In this document: piece by piece, positions 26,617-38,323 of the stretch
Layout: every line of letters starts with the position of its first letter
How positions within the stretch are numbered: the stretch's first letter is position 1
Assembly (NCBI GenBank): GCA_963565915.1
Contig: OY751495.1
Coordinates: 2,232,001-2,296,000 of the forward strand
Length of the DNA: 64,000 bases
Direction of reading: 5' to 3'
Source: Entoloma clypeatum
Lineage: Eukaryota > Basidiomycota > Agaricomycetes > Agaricales > Entolomataceae
The notes under the pieces: model-generated
What the model saw: the letters and a program-made list of their open reading frames with translations, nothing else
What the model was told of the DNA's origin: nothing
Database searches by the model: none
Program-made: the position numbers and the translations under genes

Positions 26617-29600
26617 CACCCCCACAAGTGAGATCCCATAAGGGTTCAATACTTGTATAAGAAGATATTCAAATCTTTAACTTATGGACGGTAGTCGAGA
26701 CTTCATTTGCTCAGACTAAATGGGTGTCTTGCTGTGTCGTATAAGCATACACTGTCATTTAAAGTCTGTATCAGAGACCATAATATCCAATCAATTCTTA
26801 GATGGATATGTTCTCATCAGATATAGAGTCTGAGATCAAAGGGATCATCAAAAGGATCAGAAGAATCACTTCTGAGAGAGATGGGATGGCACGATAAACA
26901 TGCGGCCATGATGGCGCTAGAAGCAGCCAGTGTAGCACTTGAAGCAGCTACTGTTTGAGAACATTGTTGGTGTCAACAACGATTGCGAGCAATGCCCAGC
27001 AAGATCTGTCAACTACCAAACTCAGAGGTGACAGTGTCAAGCGCTCTTGAGTCGTTCTCAAAGGGGTTTTCTCAAGTAATTATTGATTTAATTACTTTGT
27101 ACCACTAACTACTTTTACTTCTTCTCCGACGTCTTATCGTCGGTGGTCGTGGCAGTGTTATTGCCAGAGGATGATGAAGAAGCAGCGGCGGCGCCAGCTG
27201 CAGTAGTGGTGGTGGTGGTGGTGGTTGTGGTCGAGGCAACATGCGCCAAATGGTCAGCATGTGCGAAGCGAGTGTAAAAGGTGGTAGAAAAGTAGGCGAA
27301 AAATGCCATGGTAGCCTGCTCTTAAACTCGATTTGAGGAGCATATTTGACGCTTTGCCTATCTCGCACGGACCATGCTGAGTCAGATGTTTAGTCTGATT
27401 GCATCAGCAAACCACGTAATAGTTTTATTGTCATTTCGGACTTGATCAATGGTTGACGTTTTGATATTTATGATGTATAGATTGGCAAGCAGGCCGTTAA
27501 TAAGTCAGGTAGATGTAACTCATTTAAGAGCTTGTTAGACTCAATCTATATCGTTCAAATAGTCATTTAAACCAATTGATAGGATCATGCATAGCATGAC
27601 GTAAGCTTGGTATAGCTTATTTATACTCTGGAAGTTGCTTCGAAGACCGCTAACAACCATAGATGAGGCATGCCATCAATCTTGAGTATGTAATATTATC
27701 ACGGCAGCACAAAGGCGCGCTTATAGATAATATCTTCTCAGTCGAGTGTATCACTCTAGACTTAGGACGTGGATGAACTATATAGGTTCAAATCCACTGT
27801 GGGGTCTAGTTTAGTGTCATAGAGGACATTGAGATTGCTCAAAGATATCCTATAATATCTGAGCATTGTTTGCAAAGTATAATTGTGGCTCAAGCAACTT
27901 ATGGATTAATCCAATTTAGGGTTTGATAGAGATTGGTAGATCTCCCCCTGAAATGGTATTTCCATAAACAGATTTATAGGCGATTAGATAATCAAGCCAA
28001 CTGTTTTTGTGCAAGTACTTATTGCAATTATAGTCAAGTGTTTGACTTGCAATTGTTGTTCTTTTGTATGTGGTGATACATGTGTTTTGAACATCCAATT
28101 TTATGTTCAGAGGTCATTAGAATACCATTCTTAGACGTTAACACAGATTGACTATGATTCGTTGCATGATACAACAATAACACATTTGGGATGGGGAATA
28201 TTTGGTTTGTGACAAACAAAGATGGCAAACCCAAAAAGGGTGCACAATGCAGTGTTTTATATCCAAGTCATTGATGCAGCCGATGAGGCGTGGATCAGGT
28301 GACCTAGCACGCTGGTTTAATGCCGAGCGGCTGTGATGATCACGAGCTTAGCTCAGCAGGTTCATCATCCTCAGGGGCGGTGATGCTGGCAGCCCTGGGA
28401 GTCCTTTTGGTACCTGGTAACAGTGACCATGGATATGTCCAAATATTCAAAGTGTATTAATACTTTGATGCGTTCATGCAATCAATAGTAATCTTGTATA
28501 CCAAGAACTATTTTATATGCAATTTAATGCATATTAGTAAGCAATCAATTGAGATGCTTCTTCAAGTAATCAAGAGTGATTGCTTGGAATAGAAACCCGA
28601 CAATAGTCTTTTAGGACTAATGGATCAATTCATATGACAGTCTTGGTTATCCAAATATCATTGTTTTGGACAACATGTCATTTTATCTTTTGAGTAAGAT
28701 AGATCCTTGTTCAAGATGTTGCAGATTTAATGGGTAAATCACTTTACATCCTATAGAGTGTTGTATGCAAAACAATTGCATGAGATAAAATCAATCAATG
28801 CAAAGTTCGCAAGAATGCAAGTTCAATTAAGAATTGCTCTTTTTCTCCATATTCTCCCCCTTTTCCAGTCAAGTGTGGAATTGTTTCATGCTGAAACGAC
28901 ATAAATCATTTGCTTGGTAAATGACATATGAACTGAAACAGTGCAGAACTTGGCTGGGAAACCAATAATTCATGCGAAAAGGGTGTGAATCGCTGATCTG
29001 AGATAGCTAGTCTCAGGCGATCATTCCAGTTCCATTTGTAAGCAATTTTATTGCATGATTCCATGACTAATCCATTTTTGCAAATAGAGTGTCACAAGGA
29101 CCCTATTCTAATTTCACAATGGAAATTATTTCCCATGCAATAATGGAGAGCGTTAAGATAAGGAGCATACATGGTTGCTCAACTCAATCTTGTGCTACTT
29201 TGTGCAACAGTTGTTGCGGAAAGAGTGAAGGAACAAGGTTGGTTGGTTAGACCAATCTTGAATTGATGAATGAAGGGTGTTTTAAGACTCTTCTATCTCG
29301 TGGATAATGAAGTGTATAACAACATTATCAAAATGCTTAGAAGCATTTATTTATCCAATTAATCATGCATTTACAGACAGAGGCGTGATTTTGGCATGTC
29401 TCTTTAGCAATGATGTAACATGGAATTTAAATCCAAAGGTAAGGAGTAAAGACGCAGCAAAAGACAAATTAATGACTTGCGCGTTCTTTCAAACAAGCTT
29501 AAAAGCACAACTTCAAAAAAGGGGTCGGGGATAGTAACTCAATTAAGAGTTCTTTTGACACCCAATTAGATATGTGCTTTTATATGCTTTTTCCTTTAAT

Positions 29601-29774
29601 AGTAGGCAGCTTGAAAGCGCACTGACTATCTGGATTATTCCATGATTGGATATAAGTTATTTGAACATTAAAAATGCGAAATGCATTTTTGAAGCTCTCT
29701 TAGTATTTCTTTCATGGACATGTCACAAACAGCATTTATTGCAACAGTGAAAGAAAATACAAATCATTTTATGT
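26617..29774 (-). other. Copia-2 interior without recognisable pol
   Basis: AT-rich sequence with no Copia pol motifs on either strand. A minus frame at 27115-27309 encodes a Thr/Ala/Ser-rich low-complexity peptide ending DDKTSEKK; it depends on a (GGT)n tract. A minus frame near 28034-28234 (GLPSLFVTNQIFPIPN) is unplaced. This is either lost pol or genuine non-coding cargo. Confidence 0.5.
27204..27234 (+). repeat. (GGT)n-like microsatellite
   Basis: Seven or eight GGT-type triplets (agtggtggtggtggtgg and continuing) inside Copia-2; on the minus strand they read as a threonine run. Confidence 0.7.
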
Positions 29775-29888
29775 AATGATATGCTGATTCAAGGTCCAAG
29801 CGGGAAACACTGTGTCGTAATCCTCAACAGGTGGATCCTCATTTTGTTCTGTTGTGACGGCGTTCCCAGGGGCGGCGATGCCAGTGGC

Positions 29889-30322
29889 TGTAAGGGCAAC
29901 CACTTTCACTTTTCACTTTTCCTTCACTTTCTTCCTTTCCTTTCTATTCCACCATCTCCGACGTCCTCCGATCGTATCTGCTGTCTCCGACATCTTATCC
30001 GCCTCTCCGCATCCGACGACTCCGCCCCCATCCGCTACTCCGCACGTCGGATCGCAGGTACTATCACTCATCTTGTTTCCATTCATCCTTCATCGCTACT
30101 CCCGATCATTGCTCATCATTCATGCGTCTCGTTTTATCTCTTATTTCATATCTCATTTTACTATTTATCGCAGCTAGCTTGCAGGGGAATCCTTAGAACT
30201 TTCTCTTTGGATCTCCCTTGCAAGGTATGTGTTGTATTACTTATTAGACTGCTCAATCTAAACTTTGGATCTCCCTTGAAAGTATCTGAGTTTGAGTCTT
30301 GGATCGTAAGGTCGCCCTTACA
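29889..30322 (+). repeat. Gypsy-1 5' LTR
   Basis: 434 bp. It contains a TATA-like tatttat at 30162-30168 and, 33 nt after the first T of that box, AGAACTTTCT (30195-30204), the predicted RNA start. Confidence 0.9.
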
Positions 30323-30324
30323 GT

Positions 30325-30334
30325 AGAAAGTTCT
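30325..30334 (+). promoter_or_regulatory. Gypsy-1 self-priming primer-binding site
   Basis: AGAAAGTTCT lies two bases after the LTR and is the exact complement of AGAACTTTCT at 30195-30204, the predicted 5' end of the element's own RNA. This is the Tf1-type arrangement. It is inferred from position and complementarity. Confidence 0.6.
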
Positions 30335-30483
30335 CTTTTAATTGAACCGGGTCCGATTGCATCGTTGTCACAATTCCGCGCTTCGGAGCAGCTTCGTCCG
30401 CGTCCGACTCCGATACATCTCACACCCCTTCCAGTTCTTCTAACTACCTCTCCGTAACTGGTGATTCTGCTCCGCGCATAGTA

Positions 30484-31629
30484 ATGGACGACCCCAATCG
30501 CCTTGAACAGCTCGAGCACGAGTTCCAGGAACAACGTCAAACTCTCGCTGATATCTCGACTCAACTTGACCAACTCCTCCTCGCCTTCAACGCAATTCCT
30601 GCCCCAGCTCCGCCACCTATCCCCGCACCTGCTATTATACCCGCTCCGCTCGCTCCGGCCAATCCGGGCATGCATTGAGCAAAACCTGCCAATCCGTCGG
30701 ACTTCGATGGATCACGCGCAAAGGGCTGGACCTTTCTAAATTCCTGTGAATTGTTTATGGGGCTGGCTCCGGAACAGTTCGCAGACGACCATGCTAAAAT
30801 TTATTGGGCTTTATCTTTCATGAAGAGTGGACATGCAGCACGCTTTGCGGATCGCATTATCCGACAGGAGTGGAGGACCGGTGCTCCGCCTTATCGGACT
30901 TGGGTGGACTTCCGCGCAGTCTTTACAGCGGAGTTCACTCCAAAGAATGAGGAACAGGACGCGAGACTGATCCTCGAAGGAGAATCCTATTATCAAGGTC
31001 AACGGGATGTTGAGACCTATATTGATGAGTTCAAAGACTACATTGACAAAGCGGGCTATCAGGAGGATACCAACATCGTACTCAAATTCCGCCATGGTCT
31101 CCGTTCCGACATTCAGAACAAGATTGCCACCCTGACCCACGGACGACCTGCGGATGACAATCCCGATGAGTGGTACTCTGCAGCACGAGTCAATGACGAC
31201 AATAGGATTGACAACAAAGCCTTCAAAGCCACTGCTCCGACCCGTACCTCCGCCTTCCGCAATGTTGTCGGACCAAGAGTACCTGGCACCTCAGTATTCC
31301 CTTGCCCCTACATTCCATTCACTCCGCACACAGCTCCGCTTGCATCCGCATCCGCTCCGCTGACAAGGGACCCCAATGCAATGGACATTGATACTTCACG
31401 CGTCAAAGGCAAGAATGCCAATGCATGCTTCCGATGTAACAAAACGGGTCACTTTAGTCGTGAATGCCCCCTTCGCTTTGATGTTCGCTTCATGACAACG
31501 GAGGAGCAGGACGAGTTTGTTATGGAACAACTCGTGGTCAAGGATGCAGCGGAAGGCAACTCCGTTCTGCCCACGGAGTCTGCGGAGTCGGAGGGAGGAC
31601 AGGAGGATTTTCCTCCCCACAGCGAGTGA
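30484..31629 (+). pseudogene. Gypsy-1 gag
   Basis: Starts MDDPNRLEQLEHEFQEQRQT (coiled coil), then a Pro/Ala-rich linker. TGA at 30676-30678 interrupts it (NPGMH stop AKPANP). The frame continues through the capsid-like domain (FADRIIRQEW, YQGQRDVETYIDEF) and a CCHC zinc knuckle CFRCNKTGHFSREC, to TGA at 31627. The pol frame is -1 relative to gag and overlaps its end. Confidence 0.8.
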
Positions 31630-34600
31630 ACAGTGCGCCCTTGTTGTCTGCTAAAAATCGTTATGCTGCCTTATTTATGGAACAATATGATCCTATACCC
31701 TCCATCTCTAAGCCTGCAAATGATCCCATAGTCGCACCCAACTCCGCAAATCCCATCCGCCTTCGCCTCTCTAAATGGGAGCGTCGGCTTCCAAAACAAT
31801 ATGTCCTCGCCTCCGCTCACTCCGACAATTCTATTGAACTAGACATAGTTCTTGAAACTACCGACACCAAAGACTCACTATCACAAAAGGCCTTACTCGA
31901 CAGCGGGGCAACAGGGTCATTTATTGAACGCACTCTGGTCGAGAAACATTGACTCTCTACTCGAAAACTACAACGCGCAATTCCGGTATACAACATTGAC
32001 GGAACTCCAAACGAGGCCGGAGCAATAACGGAGGTGTTGGATGTAGTGCTCCGCTACTGGGATCACTCGGAACGGACCCAGCTTGCAGTCACAAGTTTGG
32101 GAAAACAAGAAATCGTGTTAGGCTTCACTTGGCTCAAGGAACACAACCCCGAGGTAGATTGGACATCAGGGGAAGTGAAGATGAGCCGGTGTCCTGCACG
32201 ATGTCGGACATGCCACAAGGAGGCAGCCCAAGAGCGGAAGGAGCGGAAGTTTGAACAAGTCCGCATCCGAGCCTGTCGGATGGGTTCCACTCCGACATCC
32301 GGTCTAGAGGAGGAGGCTCCACGTGGCCCATGGGTGGAGGATGTCACAGAAGGAGAGGAAGCGGAGGAGTTAGCGGATAACGATGAGGAAGAGGATGAGT
32401 TTGAGGAGGGAGACCGCCTTTTTGTCGGAACAGTACCCGCGGAGGCGGAGTTCATCCGTGCTTCATCCAATATCTCGCAACGTCTATCGGAGGCCTTCCT
32501 CAGTAACCAAAAACCTAAATCTTTCCGCGACTCTGTACCAGACCACTTGTTTGACTTCGAAGACGTATTCTCAAAGACCTCTTTTGACATCTTACCGGAA
32601 GAGCGGACTTGGGACCACGCCATTGAACTTGTTCCGGATGCCTCTCCGGCAGGGTGTAAGGTATATCCGCTTGCTCCGAACGAACAGAAGGAACTCGACG
32701 CGTTTTTGGAGGAAAACCTTGCAACTGGTCGGATCCGCCCTTCCAAGTCTCCGATGGCATCTCCGGTATTCTACATCAAGAAGAAGGATGGCTCGCTTCG
32801 TCTTGTACAAGACTACCGGTCACTCAATTCCAAAACTATCAAAAACAAGTATCCGCTTCCGCTCATATCCAAACTGATCAATAAACTTCAACGCGCTCAA
32901 TACTTCACCAAGCTCGACATCCGCTGGGGCTACAACAATGTGCGGATAAAACCCGGAGACGAGTGGAAGGCCGCTTTCGGACCAATCGCGGACTCTATGA
33001 ACCGTTGGCGATGTTCTTCGGCCTCACTAATAGTCCATCCACATTCCAGACTATGATGAACGAGATCTTTCAGGACCTTATCACTGAAGGTGTAGTCTGT
33101 GTTTACCTCGACGACATACTCATCTTCACGGAGACCCTTGCGGAGCATCGAAGAGTCACACGGATTGTACTGGAACGACTTCGCGAACACAAACTCTATC
33201 TAAAACCTGAGAAATGCGAGTTTGAACAAACGCGCATTGAATACCTAGGCCTTATTATTGAACAAGGACACATAGAGATGGATCCGGTGAAGGTAGCGGG
33301 GGTCGCAGAGTGGCCTGCTCCGACAAACGTCTGAGAAGTACAGTCCTTTCTGGGATTCACTAACTTCTATCGCCGTTTTATTGAAGGGTTTTCGGACATC
33401 GCGCGCCCTCTTTTCGAGCTCACAAAGAAAGGGCACCTCTGGTCTTGGAGGGAGGGAGAAGTGTCCGCATTTGCGGAGTTGAAGCGGAGGATTACATCCA
33501 CTCTGATCCTGGTCTTAGCTGATCATGGAAAGAAGTGGTGGATAGAAGCGGATAGCTCGGACTTTGCAACCGGAGCAGTACTGTCCCAACCAACAGAGGA
33601 CGGTAAGTGGCACCCTGTCGCATTCTATTCCAAAAGCCTTAGTCCAGTGGAACGCAACTACGAGATCTATGACAAGGAGATGTTGGCAGTGGTCCGCGCA
33701 TTGGAGGAATGGAGGCACTTCCTTGAAGGAGCGGAGAAGACAGTGGAGATTTGGACGGACCACAAAAATCTTGAGTACTTCATGACAGCTCAAAAACTAA
33801 ATTGACGACAGGCTAGATGGTCCTTATACCTCGCTCGTTTCGATTTCAAAATGCACCATCGACCTGGCAAGTCAATGGGCAAGTCCGACACTTTGTCCCG
33901 ACGAGCGGACCACGGAGACGGATTGCGGGACAACGAAAACATCATCCTTCTGCGACCAGAATTGTTTGCAGTGCGAGCAATGCGGGGGGTAACTGTTCAA
34001 GGGGAAGAACGCGACGTCCTCCGCCAGGTCCGACAGGGAATCCGAGAGGGGTTACTGGAAGATAGTGTGGCGGAGGTTGTCAAATCCCTTCCGTCCGTCG
34101 GAGTGGGGTCCGTCCGTAGTGCGGAGTGGAGGCAAGCGGAAGGTTTGCTCTACTTCAGGGATCGTATCTATGTTCCTAACAATCCCCAACTGCGTCATCG
34201 GATCCTCACACAACACCATGACACTCCGGTGGCCGGACATCCTGGACGGTGGAAAACCTTGGAACTGGTGTCGCGCAATTACTGGTGGCCGCACATGTCC
34301 TGTTTAATAGGTCAATATTGCAAGACATGCGACCCTTGCCTCCGCACCAAGGTCCGACGCACTCCGCCCTCTGGAGAGCTCAATCCGCTACCGGTCCCCA
34401 CGGAGCGATGGCAAGTAACCAGTGTTGACTTCATTACTGAACTACCAGAAGCCCATGGCTACGACGCTATCATGGTCGTAGTGGACTCAGTAGGGAAGCG
34501 GGGACACTTCATTCCGATGCACTCCGACATCTCCGCACTTGGGACTGCACGCTCCTATGTTCAAAATGTCTGGAAACTCCACGGACTACCGGAGGCCATT

Positions 34601-35530
34601 GTCTCTGACCGAGGACCACAGTTTGTCGCCAAGTTCACGCGTGAACTATACAGGCTGCTTAACATTAAGGTTGCTGCCTCGACAGCCTACCATCTGCAGT
34701 CGGACGGACAGACGGAGCGGGTCAATCAAGGATTAGAACAATACCTTCGCCTATTCATCAATGAATGTCAAGACGATTGGGACGAATGGCTTCCAATGGC
34801 TGAATTTGCATACAACAACCATGTTCACGCATCGACACATCAAACTCCATTCTACATTGACACCGGCCGCCATCCGTGCATGGGATTTGAACCTCGCGAG
34901 AAGCGGACGGAGATCGAGGCGGTAGCAGATTTCAGCCAGCGGATGAAGTCCGCTCTAGAGGAGGCTCGCGCAGCACTGACAAAGGCAAAAGATGACATGG
35001 CGCGATACTACAACCAGCATCGGAGCACCACTCCGACATTCCGCCTGGGGGACAAGGTCTTTTTAGACTCATCAGACCTCAAAACCACCCGACCCACAAA
35101 AAAGCTTGCACATCGATACGTAGGCCCTTTCCCAGTGGTCCGACCTGTCGGAACACATGCCTATGAACTTCACCTTCCCCCTTCCATGTCCCGTGTTCAC
35201 CCAGTATTCCATGTCGTCAAACTTTCACTAGTTCCCGATGACCCTTTCCGACGCCAAGTCCGCTCTCCTCCGCCTCCGACGGTAGTCGGAGAAGAATTAG
35301 AGTACGATGTTGAAAACCTCTTGGACAGCCGACTGCATTGAGGCAAGCTTCAATTCTTGGTCAAATGGAAGGGATATGGCTATGAAGAGAATTCCTGGGA
35401 AGCAGAAGACAATGTCCACGCTCCGCGCCTAGTCCGCGACTTCTACCAACGTCATCCGGGAGCTCCACGGCGGATCACCGCCGCGATATTCGACTCGTTT
35501 CGCCTGACACGTCGAGACGCCGTGCCTTGA
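31626..35530 (+). pseudogene. Gypsy-1 pol (protease, RT, RNase H, integrase, chromodomain)
   Basis: Order: protease (LLDSGATGSF), reverse transcriptase ([12 protein letters not shown] RIRPSKSPMASPVFYIKKKDG, LVQDYRSLN, VYLDDILIF), RNase H ([22 protein letters not shown]), integrase zinc finger (HHDTPVAGHPGRWKT, CKTCDPC), DDE core (VDFITELP, VSDRGPQFVAKF) and chromodomain (FLVKWKGYGYEENSWE). In-frame TGA occurs at 31950, 33332, 33803 and 35339, each where Arg (CGA) is expected: VEKH-LST, PTNV-EVQSFLGF, LN-RQARW, SRLH-GKLQFLVKW. One base is missing near 32978 (KAAF then TNRGLYEPLAMFFG in the next frame). It is inactive as it stands. Confidence 0.85.
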
Positions 35531-35541
35531 AGGGGGGGTGA
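35530..35541 (+). promoter_or_regulatory. Gypsy-1 polypurine tract
   Basis: A purine run (aagggggggtga) directly before the 3' LTR; the expected plus-strand primer site. Confidence 0.7.
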
Positions 35542-35975
35542 TGTAAGGGCAACCACTTTCACTTTTCACTTTTCCTTCACTTTCTTCCTTTCCTTTCTAT
35601 TCCACCATCTCCGACATCCTCCGATCGTATTCGCTGTCTCCGACATCTTATCCGCCTCTCCGCATCCGACGACTCCGCCCCCATCTGCTACTCCGCACGT
35701 CGGATCGCAGGTACTATCATTCATCTTGTTTCCATTCATCCTTCATCGCTACTCCCGATCATTGCTCATCATTCATGCGTCTCATTTTATCTCTTATTTC
35801 ATATCTCATTTTACTATTTATCGCAGCTAGCTTGCAGGGGAATCCTTAGAACTTTCTCTTTGGATCTCCCTTGCAAGGTATGTGTTGTATTACTTATTAG
35901 ACTGCTCAATCTAAACTTTGGATCTCCCTTGCAAGTATCTGAGTTTGAGTCTTGGATCATAAGGTCGCCCTTACA
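35542..35975 (+). repeat. Gypsy-1 3' LTR
   Basis: 434 bp, same ends as the 5' LTR, with several C-to-T and G-to-A differences at CpG sites. Followed by the GTGGC duplication. Confidence 0.9.
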
Positions 35976-36754
35976 GTGGCCCTGGGGGCATTAAACACTA
36001 TTCCGTTATAACTGCCATGATAGGGCTCAACGAAATGTGAATGGGCTCGAGTTCTCTCCCATAGATTCTGAGACGGATTATGAAATCTGTCACATGTTTT
36101 CGGCTGAGGATCATAGGTTATCCCTATGCCATTTAGGTAATCCCCCAGTGAAAAGTCAGAAGCATGGTTTGGATGATGATGATTGTATTTTTCAACAATC
36201 AATTCTCGAACCTTGAAGTAGGTGAGATCATCATTATAGAGAAGAATCTCTGTGGCATAGTCATCCCAATCAGGAGATGGGAGCGAAGATAGTAACATTA
36301 GGGCGCGCATCAACTGAGAAATAGAATGATGTGTGCCTAGGTGATCATAGATCTTATCGAGATAATCAACCTCGATCGCAGGGTGTTGCTTCATTGAAAG
36401 TTTGAAGGACAATGCGGCATGGACATCCGACAGAACTGTTGTGTAGACAGCTCGTCCAAATCTATTCTTTAACTCGAACCAGGTCTCATAAGACGTGTTC
36501 CTGGTGAGTTTAATTGATGGATCGACGCGCAGTCAAATATTGGCTAGAGCCAATTGATCCCTAATGTTCCATCCTCTGACTAAAGTTGCGGCTTTCTGCT
36601 TAGGTGCGGCGGACCCTAAGGGTCCTTTTTCAATGCCAGCAACGATCTGCCACAAACCTTGAGATCTGAGGTACGAACACATGGTGTTCGACCACTCAAG
36701 GTAGTTGGAGCCGTCAAGAACGGGAACAGCAATCAAAGTATTGATTGAGGACAT

Positions 36755-38323
36755 GTTTGATCTGTTTTAAAAAACAGTCGTCAGCAAAATATCAAGAACA
36801 ATTTAAACCAATTAAGGTATTGTCTGAATTTGTTGACACATGTCAGAGAGCTTTGTAATAGCTTTTATTAATGTGACTAGAGGTCACAATGCTGTGGTAA
36901 TTATTAAAGATGGTCGCCTATAGTTCAGGCAATTGCTCCATCTTTATTACTCTGGATGTAACCTTGGGTGTAATACCAGGTGTGATTCTCCTTTCTTCAT
37001 CATCACTATGATTGAAGGGGGATGGTAAGTCCCCTGTTCGAGCCCTCCAGATGTTACTTGGGCGTGGCACCCAGGGATCCTAGAGTCATAGTTCAATGAG
37101 TGAAGAGAATATAGATGAGGATGCATACTGCTTTTTTCTTTCCACATTTGCGAGTACAGACATGGCATGCATGCCGTCCATATCGCAACTGCGTGACTTT
37201 CACCTTCCGAATGTGTGGTGTGACCATGCAATTCAGAGTACAGAGGTGTTGTCTGTGGAAACCGTCATCACACTGAATAACGCGGATGTCACGGTGTGAC
37301 CAATGGTTTGCTTGGATGAAACCATAGTGAAAGCAGATGCAAGATCCTTTCATCTAGGAACAATTTTAAGTCAGCATCAAATCTGAGATCGTGCAACCAT
37401 AAAAATGGGAAGTCCCTGAGGCAACCCGAAAAGGGTGCTTTTATCAGGTACAGGGTGCAATGGATCAAGATTGATCGATGAAAAAGGTTCAAGGAACAGA
37501 AAGTTCCTGAGAATCGTGATGTCCGAACGTCAGCACATCGAGATATACTCGATTTGGTTTATAAAACCATAAACTCATTCTAAGGGCATTGATTAGATCA
37601 AATGCTGATAACTGCGAGAAAGTCTTGCTTCTCAAGCTGGCGTCATCACCTCCACTTCCAGGTATATCTATATGTCAATGCTCAAAACAAGTAAAAACTT
37701 GGAGCGACAGATAACTGTATAGTGTTTGGCCTTTGAAAGGTTTCTGCTTTTGACAGGACATGTCACAGCATGTGAAATGTAGACTGCTGCTGTGAGCAAG
37801 CTCAGCAAGCGTTTGTCATACATATTGCACATAAGTAGTGGCAGCAGCCGAAGAGGCGCACAGCACACTAGCTATACAAAAATTGTCCAAATATAGACAT
37901 AGGCCGTAAAGGCGCTAGTCTAAATCAAGGACTAGAGCGCTGGCAGCAGCTGCGAGCAAGCTCAGCAGATCTGACACTGTTAAGACCAGAGGCGATCACA
38001 TGCGACGAGCGCGATGCATCCAGCACTCCAGAGCGCTCAATAGCCTTGGACATCAGAACTAGGTGCAGCCGAAAAACGGCGCTCACTAGTCTGGAACCCC
38101 CAAGTATCAAAAACAGATAACTAACTTAAACTAGCTTATGCTACTAGTTTAAAGAGGACAGACGGCGGCAGCCTGAAAGGCACGCATGTCATCGCTCACT
38201 GGTCAAGGACCAGGTTAGTATCGTACAGGCATAGTAGTCGCAGCAGCTCCGTTAGAGCGCGCAAACTACTCTAGGACTTAGAGGGATAAACCCAAGCCTA
38301 GGGGCTATCCGGGGCCCATAACC
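36755..38323 (-). other. Copia-2 leader region and primer site
   Basis: The region between gag and the right LTR is non-coding as far as I see. Its end next to the LTR (38312-38323, gggcccataacc) reads GGTTATGGGCCC in element sense. This is again complementary to the anticodon arm of initiator tRNA-Met, allowing one G-U pair, as in Copia-1. Confidence 0.6.

Larger units (their letters stand above)
29889..35975 (+). mobile_element. Gypsy-1 chromodomain LTR retrotransposon
   Basis: A 6087-bp element with 434-bp LTRs (TGTAAGGGC...GCCCTTACA) and GTGGC duplications at 29884-29888 and 35976-35980. It is inserted in Copia-2 gag. gag and pol are nearly complete but carry five in-frame TGA codons and one single-base deletion. 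The LTRs differ at about eight positions, largely CpG transitions. It belongs to the chromovirus branch (C-terminal chromodomain). Confidence 0.9.
29775..36754 (-). pseudogene. Copia-2 gag, interrupted by Gypsy-1
   Basis: The gag starts at 36754 with MSSINTLIAVPVLDG, then SNYLEWSNTMCSYLRSQGLW, the Copia gag N-terminal signature (L.G.NY..W...M...L...GLW). An in-frame TGA at 36533-36535 follows ALANI; the next residues LRVDPSIKLTR continue in the same frame, so one Arg codon (CGA) probably became TGA. It continues with TWFELKNRFG and LMLLSSLPSPDWDDY to NAPRAT, where Gypsy-1 is inserted. Beyond Gypsy-1 the frame resumes (GIAAPGNAVTTEQNEDPP) and stops near 29775. No CCHC zinc knuckle was seen. 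The role was virus-like particle formation. Confidence 0.65.

Noticed and set aside
27115..27309. Thr/Ala/Ser-rich 64-codon gene
   Set aside because: Translation of a GGT microsatellite inside Copia-2 with no conserved sequence.
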